A DNA stretch of 6,405 nt from DATLGB01 sp035540675 (lineage in GTDB: Bacteria > Actinomycetota > Thermoleophilia > Solirubrobacterales > Solirubrobacteraceae). This document shows positions 1 through 5,446 of the stretch, piece after piece. Each line of letters begins with the position of its first letter. The stretch's first letter is position 1. The notes beneath the pieces are model-generated. The model was not told the DNA's origin. It saw only the letters and a list, made by a program, of their open reading frames with translations, and made no database searches. The translations under genes and the position numbers were made by a program. The DNA is taken from contig DATLGB010000018.1 in assembly GCA_035540675.1 (NCBI GenBank), positions 1 to 6,405 on the forward strand, given 5' to 3'.

Positions 1-140
1 CCGCCGCCGGCGGCCGGGGCGGCCGCGGCGACCGCGGTCGCCGACACGCCGAACTCCTCCTCGAGCGCCTTGATGCGCTCGGAGAGCTCGAGCACGGAGA
101 TCGCCTTGAGCTCGTCGATCCACTCCTGGGTGCTGGCCAT
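1..140 (-). CDS. rplL: 50S ribosomal protein L7/L12, N-terminal part (cut by window edge)
   Basis: Encodes the N-terminal 46 residues of L7/L12, the ribosomal stalk protein that recruits translation GTPases; the rest lies left of the window. The visible protein begins MASTQEWIDELKAISVLELS and continues through a short helical dimerisation region (about residues 4-33, with the family-typical LxxLExxELxxxxEExFGV pattern) into an Ala/Pro/Gly-rich stretch from about residue 36 that matches the flexible hinge. The globular C-terminal domain is not visible. The ATG start is supported by an AGGAGG Shine-Dalgarno sequence 11 nt upstream. The gene follows rplJ after 37 nt, the standard order; L12 dimers bind the C-terminal helix of L10. 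Identity is secure from sequence and context. Confidence 0.93.
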   Translation of the reverse strand, partial: MASTQEWIDELKAISVLELSERIKALEEEFGVSATAVAAAAPAAGG

Positions 141-177
141 GGCTTTCAGTTCCTCCTGGGTTTCTTGAAGTGCTGGG

Positions 178-882
178 TTACTCGTCGCCGTCGGCGGGCG
201 CCGCCGGCTCAGTCGCTGTCTCTGCGGGCGCCTCGGCGGCCGGGGCGTCGGTGGCCTCGGTGGTCTCATCCGAGGCCTCGGTCGTGACGTCGGTCGCCGC
301 CTCGGCCTCGGCGCCATCGGCCGGCGCGTCGTCCGCGGACGCCGCGGGCGCGGTCGCGCCGTCGCCGACCAGGCCCTGCTCGGCGATCTGCGCGAGCTGG
401 CGGGCCAGCCCGGAGATCAGGTTGTTCATGCCGGCGGCGAGGCCGGTCAGCGGCGAGGCGATGAGCCCCACGAGCTGGCCGTACAGCACCTCGCGCGAGG
501 GCAGGCGGGAGATCGAGACGATGTCGTCCGCGCTCAGCGGCGCGCCGTTCATCCAGCCGCCCTTGAACGTGAGGACGCCGGTCGCCCGCTGGAAGTCCGC
601 CAGCGCCTTGGCCGCCGCCGCGGCGTCGCCGCGCACGAAGGTCATGGCCGTCGGCCCCTCGAGGAACGTCCTCATGTCGCCGGCGCCGGCCTGCTCGGCC
701 GCGCGCTCGGAGAGCGTGTTCTTGACGACGCGGAACGTGGCGTCCGCGTCGCGGAGTCGTGTGCGCAGCTCCGCGGCCTGCGGCACCGAGATGCCGCGGT
801 AGTCGACGGCGAAGATCGCCTCCGCCTCGGAGATCTGCCCGGCCACCTCTTCGATGACCGCAGCCTTCTGTGATCGGTCCAA
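178..882 (-). CDS. rplJ: 50S ribosomal protein L10 with a long acidic C-terminal tail
   Basis: L10 anchors the L7/L12 stalk to 23S rRNA and, as the L10-L12 complex, represses its own mRNA in many bacteria. The 234-residue protein shows the family core: DYRG at 27-30, RVVKNTL at 51-57, a GPTA motif near 76-79, and a hydrophobic helix at about 134-170 corresponding to the L12-binding helix. Typical L10 is about 165-180 residues. Here a tail from about residue 172 to 234 is almost entirely Ala, Asp, Glu, Thr and Pro, ending DGDE. The start is TTG, preceded by AAAGGAG with 4 nt spacing; no ATG or GTG gives a complete domain, since the first internal Met is near residue 70. The gene follows rplA after 78 nt holding an L10-leader-like structure, and precedes rplL. 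The tail's function is unknown. Confidence 0.95.
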   Translation of the reverse strand: MDRSQKAAVIEEVAGQISEAEAIFAVDYRGISVPQAAELRTRLRDADATFRVVKNTLSERAAEQAGAGDMRTFLEGPTAMTFVRGDAAAAAKALADFQRATGVLTFKGGWMNGAPLSADDIVSISRLPSREVLYGQLVGLIASPLTGLAAGMNNLISGLARQLAQIAEQGLVGDGATAPAASADDAPADGAEAEAATDVTTEASDETTEATDAPAAEAPAETATEPAAPADGDE

Positions 883-897
883 CTGGCTCCTTTCCTA

Positions 898-939
898 CCC
901 GGGGCCTCTGCCGCTCGCGCGGCTGCCCGGGGTCTTCGG
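898..939 (-). promoter_or_regulatory. L10 leader (autoregulatory RNA upstream of rplJ)
   Basis: In minus-strand RNA sense this stretch begins with CCGAAGAC (939-932). A stem CCCGGG (931-926) pairing with CCCGGG (903-898) follows. It encloses an asymmetric internal loop (CA against AGAGGC) and a perfect GCCGC/GCGGC hairpin (923-919 with 914-910) closed by the GNRA tetraloop GCGA. The CCGAAGAC segment and the downstream GAGGC match what I remember of the bacterial L10-leader family, whose kink-turn-like loop binds the L10(L12)4 complex. It sits directly upstream of the rplJ SD, in the only sizeable gap between rplA and rplJ. No U-run follows, so it is not an intrinsic terminator. The expected role is translational repression of rplJ-rplL when L10 is in excess. 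Confidence 0.72.
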
Positions 940-960
940 AAGGACGGTGCAGGCGGTGCG

Positions 961-1683
961 CTATGCGCTCGCCTGCGCCTCCTTCAAGTCACGTGTGCGG
1001 GACGGGTCGACCTTGACGCCGGGCCCGTGGGTCGAGGCGACGGTCACCGACCGGATGTACTTGCCCTTGGCCGCGGACGGCTTGGCGCGGATGATCTCCT
1101 CGATGACCGCCTGGTAGTTCTCGACCAGCTGGTCCTCCGGGAAGGACGTCTTGCCGAGCGACAGGTGGACGATCGCGGTGCGGTCCGTGCGGTACTCGAC
1201 CTTGCCGGCCTTGGACTCCTCGACCGCCTTGCGGACGTCCATCGTCACGGTGCCGACCTTCGGGTTGGGCATCTTGCCCTGCGGGCCCAGGATGCGGCCG
1301 AGGCGGCCGACCACCGGCATCATGTCGGGCGTCGCGATCGCGACGTCGAAGTCGGTGAAGCCCTCGTCGGAGATGCGCTGGGCGAGGTCCTCGGCGCCGA
1401 CGTAGTCCGCGCCGGCCTCCTCGGCCTCGCGCGCCTTGTCGCCACGGGCGAAGACGGCGATCTTGACCTCCTTGCCGAGCCCGTGCGGCAGCGCGATCGT
1501 GCCGCGCAGCTGCTCGTCGGCGTGGCGGACGTTGAGGCCGGTCCGCACGTGCAGCTCGACCGTCTCGTCGTACGCCGCGGACTTGATCTCCTTGACGAGC
1601 CGGATCGCCTCGACCGGGTCGTACTCGCGGTTGCGGTCGACCTTCGACCGCGCCTCCAGGAACTTCTTGCCGTGCTTCGGCAT
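961..1683 (-). CDS. rplA: 50S ribosomal protein L1
   Basis: L1 forms the mobile L1 stalk at the ribosomal E site and helps release deacylated tRNA. In many bacteria it also represses the rplK-rplA mRNA. The 240-residue protein has the usual length. It opens MPKHGKKFLEARSKVD and carries the L1 signature around residues 113-146, including ATPDMMPVVGRLGRILGPQG and KMPNPKVGTV. The C-terminal part (about 160-225) supplies the second half of domain I, including GKYI and TVASTHGPGVKVD. The ATG overlaps the rplK stop by one base (TGATG), with a GAGGTGG SD-like stretch inside the rplK end, so translation is probably coupled to rplK. It is followed by the rplJ leader. Nothing unusual was seen. Confidence 0.97.
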   Translation of the reverse strand: MPKHGKKFLEARSKVDRNREYDPVEAIRLVKEIKSAAYDETVELHVRTGLNVRHADEQLRGTIALPHGLGKEVKIAVFARGDKAREAEEAGADYVGAEDLAQRISDEGFTDFDVAIATPDMMPVVGRLGRILGPQGKMPNPKVGTVTMDVRKAVEESKAGKVEYRTDRTAIVHLSLGKTSFPEDQLVENYQAVIEEIIRAKPSAAKGKYIRSVTVASTHGPGVKVDPSRTRDLKEAQASA

Positions 1684-2108
1684 CAGGACACCACCTCGAC
1701 GCCCATCGAGCGGGCCGTGCCCGCGATGATCTTCTCGGCCTGGTCGACGTCGTTCGCGTTGAGGTCGCCGAGCTTCTTCTGCGCGATCTCGCGGACCTGG
1801 TCGCGCGTGATCGTGCCGACCTTGGTGCGGTTCGGCTCGCCCGAGCCCTTCTCGATCCCGATCGCCTGGCGGATCAGGACGGCGGCCGGCGGCGTCTTGG
1901 TGACGAAGGTGAAGGAGCGGTCCTCGTAGACCGTGATCTCCACCGGGATCGTCGTGCCCATGTCGTTGGCCGTCGCGGCGTTGAACGCCTTGACGAACTC
2001 CATGATGTTGATGCCGTGCTGGCCGAGCGCGGGGCCGACCGGCGGCGCCGGCGAGGCCTGCCCGCCGGGCGCCTGCAGCTTGATGGTTGTGAGGACTTTT
2101 TTCGCCAC
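1683..2108 (-). CDS. rplK: 50S ribosomal protein L11
   Basis: L11 forms the GTPase-associated centre with 23S rRNA and is the target region for thiazole peptides such as thiostrepton; it is also needed for RelA-type stringent signalling. The 141-residue length is standard. The N-terminal domain contains the hallmark PAPPVGPALGQHGINIMEF (20-38). The C-terminal rRNA-binding domain contains KTPPAAVLIRQA (71-82) and the family signature KKLGDLNANDVDQAEKIIAG (111-130). The start is GTG, with AGGAA 8 nt upstream; residues MAKKVLTTIKLQAPGGQA match the canonical N-terminus, so no other start is needed. It lies 70 nt after nusG and overlaps rplA by one base. Confidence 0.97.
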   Translation of the reverse strand: MAKKVLTTIKLQAPGGQASPAPPVGPALGQHGINIMEFVKAFNAATANDMGTTIPVEITVYEDRSFTFVTKTPPAAVLIRQAIGIEKGSGEPNRTKVGTITRDQVREIAQKKLGDLNANDVDQAEKIIAGTARSMGVEVVS

Positions 2109-2129
2109 TGAGGGTTCCTAAGATGGGTT

Positions 2130-2168
2130 TCGCCTGCCGGCCGCTCGCAAGCTCGCTGGCTTCGGCGA
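2130..2168 (-). promoter_or_regulatory. Imperfect hairpin in the nusG-rplK gap (candidate leader structure)
   Basis: In RNA sense, TCGCC (2168-2164) can pair with GGCGA (2134-2130). Inside this, GCC pairs with GGC and GC with GC, flanked by opposed GA steps, with a central loop around GCTTGC. An alternative register pairs GCCG (2166-2163) with CGGC (2139-2136). The structure lies about 20 nt before the rplK start, where L1 often binds to repress rplK-rplA. I could not match the conserved L1-binding motif, so the regulatory role is a guess from position only. No U-run follows, which argues against an intrinsic terminator. Confidence 0.3.
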
Positions 2169-2178
2169 CGTCACTTCT

Positions 2179-2700
2179 CTAGATCTTCTTCACTTGGTCG
2201 TAGCCGACTTCGACCGGCGTCTCGCGCCCGAAGATCGAGACGAGGACCTTCAGCTTCGCAGCGTCCTCGTTGATCTCGGCGATCTCGCCGGAGAAGTCTG
2301 ACAGGGGGCCGGAGATGACCTTGACGGTCTCCCCGATGGAGAACTGGGCGCGGCTCGGCGCGCGGACGGCCACCTCGCGGTGCAGCAGCCGGTCGACCTC
2401 GCCCTGGGTCAGCGGGATCGGCTCGTTCGAGGCGCCGACGAAGCCGGTGACGCCCGGCGTGTTCTTGACGAGGCTCCAGGAGTCCTCGTTGAGGTCCATG
2501 TTCACCAGCACGTAGCCGGGCATGGTCCGCTTCTCGACGGAGACCTTCTGGTTGTCCTTGAGCTCCTGGACGGTCTCGGTCGGCACGACCACCTGCCGCA
2601 CGGCGCGCTGCTGCCCGAGCGACACCACGCGGTGCTCGAGGTTCTGCTTGACCTTGTTCTCGTGCCCGGAGTAGGTGTTGATGACGTACCAGCGGAACAT
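2179..2700 (-). CDS. nusG: Transcription termination/antitermination factor NusG
   Basis: NusG binds RNA polymerase across the clamp through its NGN domain and contacts Rho or ribosomal S10 through its KOW domain. The 173-residue protein starts MFRWYVINTYSGHENKVKQN, the classic NGN opening, with PGYVLVNM at 61-68 and TPGVTGFVG at 81-89. A short linker follows, then a KOW domain at about 120-173 (FSIGETVKVISGPLSDFSGE at 120-139, then FGRETPVEV). It has no long acidic N-terminal extension of the kind known in Streptomyces and Mycobacterium NusG; the NGN domain begins at residue 2. The ATG lies 13 nt after the secE stop. No good SD is visible (only CCGAAAG), so coupling to secE is likely. Confidence 0.97.
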   Translation of the reverse strand: MFRWYVINTYSGHENKVKQNLEHRVVSLGQQRAVRQVVVPTETVQELKDNQKVSVEKRTMPGYVLVNMDLNEDSWSLVKNTPGVTGFVGASNEPIPLTQGEVDRLLHREVAVRAPSRAQFSIGETVKVISGPLSDFSGEIAEINEDAAKLKVLVSIFGRETPVEVGYDQVKKI

Positions 2701-2713
2701 TGGCTTTCGGTGG

Positions 2714-3259
2714 TTAGAGGATGGCCTTGACGATCGGCTGCCAGATGGCGTCCATCAGGCCCAGCCACCCGCCGGCGATGAGGACGAAGCCGAGCACGAC
2801 CGCGGTGGCCTGCCCGACGTGCCTGCGGTCCGGCCACTGGACCCGCCGCAGCTCCTCGACGCAGTGACGCAGGAAGGTGAGGAAGCGCCCGCGGTCGCGG
2901 CGGGCCGGCGCGTGCTGCTCGGCGACGGCGGGGTCGAGGGGGCCGCGGACCGGCGCCGCGAACTCCTCGGCCTCGTCCGGCGCGCGCTCGAAGTCGTCCT
3001 CGTAGCCGAACGCGTCCTCGCCTCCGAGCTCGACCTCGCCGGGCCCGCCACGGCCGGCGCCGGTCTCGGCGGCGCGCGCCTGGTCGACCTCGGCCGAGGC
3101 GTTCTTGAGCGGGTCCGGCGCCGCGGCGGGATCCGTCAGGCCGGACTCGTCGATCGTCGCGTCGTCGAGGCCGATGTCGCGCGCACGGGAGTCCGCCGGA
3201 TTCCCGGCGTTCGCATCGCGGCGGCGGCGCCCCTTCGAGCGCTGACGGTCACGGGCCAC
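2714..3259 (-). CDS. secE: Preprotein translocase subunit SecE with long charged N-terminal extension
   Basis: SecE clamps SecY in the plasma-membrane SecYEG translocon. The C-terminal third carries the conserved part: the amphipathic helix RFLTFLRHCVEELRRVQWPD (about 125-144, including the hallmark E-x4-VxWP) and one transmembrane segment (about 151-173, ATAVVLGFVLIAGGWLGLMD). The gene occupies its standard place between rpmG and nusG. I chose the GTG at 3259, giving 181 residues beginning MARDRQRSKGRRRRD, because a perfect AGGAGGT lies 7 nt upstream and the next in-frame GTG upstream (3310) would overlap rpmG. The first 120 or so residues precede the conserved core. They are basic for about 15 residues, then Asp/Glu/Ala/Pro-rich and probably disordered in the cytosol. 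Single-TM SecE proteins are often 60-130 residues, so the extension is large. Confidence 0.92.
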   Translation of the reverse strand: MARDRQRSKGRRRRDANAGNPADSRARDIGLDDATIDESGLTDPAAAPDPLKNASAEVDQARAAETGAGRGGPGEVELGGEDAFGYEDDFERAPDEAEEFAAPVRGPLDPAVAEQHAPARRDRGRFLTFLRHCVEELRRVQWPDRRHVGQATAVVLGFVLIAGGWLGLMDAIWQPIVKAIL

Positions 3260-3265
3260 CCGAAG

Positions 3266-3272
3266 ACCTCCT
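3266..3272 (-). promoter_or_regulatory. Ribosome binding site that fixes the secE start
   Basis: AGGAGGT in minus-strand sense is a near-perfect anti-SD complement. It ends 6 nt before the GTG at 3259 and overlaps the last two bases of the rpmG TAG stop. It supports the shorter 181-residue SecE and suggests that ribosomes ending on rpmG re-initiate on secE. Confidence 0.8.
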
Positions 3273-3435
3273 ACCGCGTCTCGCGGTGGGACGTCTGGCG
3301 CCGGCACCACTTGCAGTACTTGCGCAGCGTGATGCGATCGGGGTTGTTGCGCTTGGACTTATTGGTCTGATAGTTCCGGCGCTTGCACTCCTCGCATGCG
3401 AGGGTGACGGCGATCCGGACGTCTCCGCGGGCCAT
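3271..3435 (-). CDS. rpmG: 50S ribosomal protein L33 (zinc-ribbon form)
   Basis: L33 is a small protein of the large subunit near the E site. The 54-residue product MARGDVRIAVTLACEECKRR... matches L33 in length and pattern, including NYQTNKSKRNNPDRITLRKY (21-40). It has two CxxC knuckles, C14-C17 and C41-C44, so this is the zinc-binding (C+) form rather than the zinc-independent paralogue used under zinc limitation. The ATG is preceded by CGGAG at about 10 nt. It is the first gene of the rpmG-secE-nusG-rplKAJL block, which is its normal place in actinobacteria and several other phyla. In the window the same frame stays open far upstream through the nuclease gene, which is a GC-bias artefact. 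Confidence 0.95.
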   Translation of the reverse strand: MARGDVRIAVTLACEECKRRNYQTNKSKRNNPDRITLRKYCKWCRRQTSHRETR

Positions 3436-3477
3436 CTGACAGCGACTCCGAGAGGTTCGGGTGTTTCGGCGCCGGGC

Positions 3478-3538
3478 AAAGGAAAACCCCGCACCGGCGC
3501 GAGGTCGGCGAGGAAGGATAGCGCGCCGGCGCCGGTGC
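3478..3538 (-). terminator. Intrinsic-type terminator after the RNB nuclease gene
   Basis: In minus-strand RNA sense, GCACCGGCGC (3538-3529) pairs perfectly with GCGCCGGTGC (3500-3491) over 10 bp. Directly inside, CGGCG (3528-3524) pairs with CGCCG (3510-3506), leaving a loop of about 13 nt and a 5-nt bulge on the 3' side. The stem is followed at once by GGGGTTTTCCTTT (3490-3478), a T-rich tail that stands out in this GC-rich DNA. It begins 4 nt after the nuclease stop codon, as expected for the end of the regulator-nuclease transcript. The tail is interrupted by CC, so efficiency may be partial. On the plus strand no T-tract follows, so it is one-directional. Confidence 0.75.
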
Positions 3539-3542
3539 CCGC

Positions 3543-4925
3543 CTAGAGGGTCGCGAAGCGCACCCGCCGCGTCGCCGGGTCGGCCTCGACGAGGCGCACG
3601 TCGACCGCGCGCCCGACGGGCGGGTCGCCGTCGCAGCGGGCGCGCACCGCCGGCTCGCGAAGCTGCACGAGGCCGTCGTCGACGACGGTCGCGCGGAACA
3701 CCTCGCCGGCGCGCGGGGCGAGCCTGACGGCCTCGACCCAGTCGATCGCCGCGCGTTCGAGCGCGCCCGCGCGGCGGTCGGCCGCGGCCATCGCCGCCGG
3801 CAGCTCCTCCAGCCGCTCGCGCACCCAGGCCGGCGGGGCGTCGCCCGCGCAGGCCGCGAGCGCGCACTCGAGCGCGTAGCGGTCCGCCAGCCGCCGCAGC
3901 GGCGCGGTGACGTGGGCGTACTCCGCGGCCAGCGCGGCGTGGCGGCGCTGCGCCGGCGGCTCGCCGTCGAACGCGGCGTAGGCGGCGCCGCGCATGACCG
4001 CGGTGGCGTCCTGCAGCAGCGCGGCGGCGGCGGGATCGGCCGGGTCGAGCGACCGGACGAAGTCGCCGTAGCTCGTCTCGGCGGGCCAGGCGACGCCGAG
4101 CACGGCGGCCGCGCGGCGCAGCGCGGCCAGCGCGCGCGGGTCGGCGTCCGGCAGCGTGCGCAGGACGCCGGCGCCCGCCTGCACCATCAGCCGCGCCCCT
4201 TCGAGCCCGGCCAGCAGCGAGATCTGCGCGTTGTGGCCCTCCACCGGCAGCGGCGCCCGGTACGCGACGTCCCAGCGCCCGTCGGCGCCGCACACCACCT
4301 CCTGCGCGGGCAGGGGCAGGTGGACGGCGCCGCGCTCGCGCTCGAGCGCCTGCCGCCGCTCCCCGATCTCGGCCAGCAGCGCGAACTCGCCTGCCCGCCG
4401 CTGGACTTCGGCGTAATCGAGCTGCGCGCGCGAGCGCACGCGCGCGCGGGCGACCTCGGTGCGCACCGGCTGCGCGTCCGCGTCGAGGTCGATCGTCCAC
4501 ACGATCGCCGGGCGCACCTCGTCCGGCAGCAGGCTGGCGGCTCCGGCCGACAGCACCGGCGGGTGCAGCGGGACGGCCCGGTCCGGCGCGTAGTGGGTGA
4601 CGCCGCGCCGCCACGTCTCGGCGTCGAGCGCGCCGCCGGGCGCGACGAACGCCGCCACGTCGGCGATCGCGTAGCGCACGCGGTATCCGCTCCCGCGGCG
4701 CTCGAGCTGCATCGCCTGGTCGAGGTCGCGCGCGCCGGGCGGGTCGATCGTGAAGAACTCGATCGCGGTGAGGTCGGCCGCGGGCAGCCGGGGCGCCCGC
4801 GCGGCCGCGTCGGCCTCGGCGAGCGCCTCCGGCGCGAACTCGCCGGGAACGCCCAGCTCGTCGCGGATGGCGTCGAAGCCCTCGGGCGGCGGCGGCGCCG
4901 CGACGCGGATCCGGCGCGCGGTCAC
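3543..4925 (-). CDS. RNB-domain (RNase II/R-type) 3'-5' exoribonuclease
   Basis: Members of this family degrade RNA processively from the 3' end with Mg2+ in the cytoplasm. The 460-residue protein has an RNB core at about residues 50-350. The acidic catalytic motif is TIDPPGARDLDQAMQLE (59-75). It aligns with the E. coli RNase II Asp201/207/209/210 set as D61, D67, D69 and Q70. HYAPDRAVPLHPPVLS (111-126), GHNAQISLLAG (230-240) and YAHVTAPLRRLADRY (336-350, the HxTxPxRR element) follow in family order. No N-terminal cold-shock domains are present, and the C-terminal 50 residues look like a reduced S1/OB-type beta domain, so it is shorter than RNase II (about 640) or RNase R. The GTG start overlaps the regulator stop as GTGA, with GAGG 4 nt upstream, implying coupled translation. 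Substrate and essentiality are unknown; I withhold rnb/rnr as symbols. Confidence 0.88.
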   Translation of the reverse strand: MTARRIRVAAPPPPEGFDAIRDELGVPGEFAPEALAEADAAARAPRLPAADLTAIEFFTIDPPGARDLDQAMQLERRGSGYRVRYAIADVAAFVAPGGALDAETWRRGVTHYAPDRAVPLHPPVLSAGAASLLPDEVRPAIVWTIDLDADAQPVRTEVARARVRSRAQLDYAEVQRRAGEFALLAEIGERRQALERERGAVHLPLPAQEVVCGADGRWDVAYRAPLPVEGHNAQISLLAGLEGARLMVQAGAGVLRTLPDADPRALAALRRAAAVLGVAWPAETSYGDFVRSLDPADPAAAALLQDATAVMRGAAYAAFDGEPPAQRRHAALAAEYAHVTAPLRRLADRYALECALAACAGDAPPAWVRERLEELPAAMAAADRRAGALERAAIDWVEAVRLAPRAGEVFRATVVDDGLVQLREPAVRARCDGDPPVGRAVDVRLVEADPATRRVRFATL

Positions 4926-5395
4926 GCGGCCTCGGCGGCGGCGCGCACGAGCGGCAGCGTCCGCGGCGCGATCTGGCGCGACATCGCGACGTAGCTCGTG
5001 GAGCGCCGGATCGCGGTGGTGGACAGCATCGCGTTGATGATCTCCTGCAGGTGCTCGTTGTCGCGGGCGACGACCCGGCAGAGCAGGTCGCGCGGCCCCG
5101 TCGTCCCGAACGCCTCGAGCACCTCGGGCACCCGCTCGAGGTGCTCCACCGCCTCGGGCAGGCGCCCCTGCGCGATCTCGAGGAAGACGAAGGCCAGCAC
5201 CGGGTAGCCGATGCGCGCCGGCTCGACCTCCGGGCCGAACCCGGTCACCGCGCCGCGCTCGGTCAGCTTGGCCAGCCGCGCCTGCACCGTCCCGCGCGCG
5301 ACGCCGAGCCGCCGCGCCACCTCGACCAGCCCGATCCGCGGCTCGGTCGTCATCAGCTCGATGATGCGCGCGTCGAGGCCGTCGAGACTGGTCAT
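4922..5395 (-). CDS. Lrp/AsnC-family transcriptional regulator
   Basis: Lrp/AsnC proteins bind DNA as dimers to octamers and sense amino acids. The 157-residue length fits. Residues 1-60 form the winged HTH, opening with the family-typical LDGLDARIIELM (4-15) and a helix-turn-helix at about 22-44 (GLVEVARRLGVARGTVQARL). Residues 64-140 form the RAM effector/oligomerisation domain, with YPVLAFVFLEI, HLERVPEVLEAFGTTGPRDL (the usual effector-loop region) and a C-terminal strand around RSTSYVAM. The ATG at 5395 directly follows GCGCAGG, with no properly spaced SD; a TAGACT box ends 7 nt before it, suggesting a leaderless mRNA. The gene is divergent from the phenylalanine hydroxylase gene and overlaps the RNB gene by 4 bp. 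The likely target is the hydroxylase and itself; the likely ligand is an aromatic amino acid. Both are inference from position. Confidence 0.92.
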   Translation of the reverse strand: MTSLDGLDARIIELMTTEPRIGLVEVARRLGVARGTVQARLAKLTERGAVTGFGPEVEPARIGYPVLAFVFLEIAQGRLPEAVEHLERVPEVLEAFGTTGPRDLLCRVVARDNEHLQEIINAMLSTTAIRRSTSYVAMSRQIAPRTLPLVRAAAEAA

Positions 5396-5438
5396 CCTGC
5401 GCAGTCTACGCCTGCCGCCACCCCTCAGACTGCGCAGG
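5396..5438. promoter_or_regulatory. Perfect 12-bp inverted repeat, candidate operator pair for the Lrp-type regulator
   Basis: CCTGCGCAGTCT (5396-5407) and its exact reverse complement AGACTGCGCAGG (5427-5438) flank a 19-bp spacer. Each arm contains the self-palindromic core TGCGCA (5398-5403 and 5431-5436). The cores are centred 33 bp apart, close to three helical turns, so two dimers would sit on the same DNA face, as is common for Lrp-family proteins. The left arm abuts the regulator ATG and covers its putative -10, which fits autorepression; the right arm lies upstream of the hydroxylase promoter candidate. A terminator is unlikely, since neither side has a T-tract. The binding protein is inferred. 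Confidence 0.6.
5403..5408 (-). promoter_or_regulatory. Candidate -10 box for a leaderless regulator mRNA
   Basis: TAGACT in minus-strand sense fits the TAnnnT pattern of actinobacterial housekeeping promoters. It is separated from the ATG by exactly 7 nt (GCGCAGG), so transcription would start at or next to the A of the start codon. No clear -35 is visible at 16-18 bp; the best is AGTCTG or CAGTCT, which is poor. The box overlaps the left operator arm. Confidence 0.45.
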
Positions 5439-5446
5439 TCGATCGG

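Noticed and set aside
898..931. Stem-loop before rplJ as a transcription terminator
   Set aside because: No T-tract follows, and the CCGAAGAC box plus GNRA-capped asymmetric stem fit an L10 leader better.
1027..1929. 300-codon open frame on the plus strand opposite rplA and rplK
   Set aside because: Antisense to two unmistakable ribosomal protein genes; no domain and biased composition.
2714..3310. Longer 198-residue SecE starting at GTG 3310
   Set aside because: It overlaps rpmG by 40 bases; the GTG at 3259 has a perfect SD and gives the family-like MARDRQR opening.
3436..3542. tRNA gene, often found near rpmG-secE
   Set aside because: No GTTCRANYC T-arm box or acceptor stem on either strand; the structure is explained by the terminator.
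3271..4614. 447-codon minus-strand frame reading through into rpmG
   Set aside because: Only the last 54 codons (L33) are real. The rest is an Arg/Ala-rich shadow of the RNB gene and would read through the terminator.
3912..4994. 360-codon open frame on the plus strand opposite the RNB nuclease
   Set aside because: Arg/Gly/Ala/Val-rich composition typical of antisense frames in GC-rich DNA; the minus-strand frame has ordered RNB motifs.
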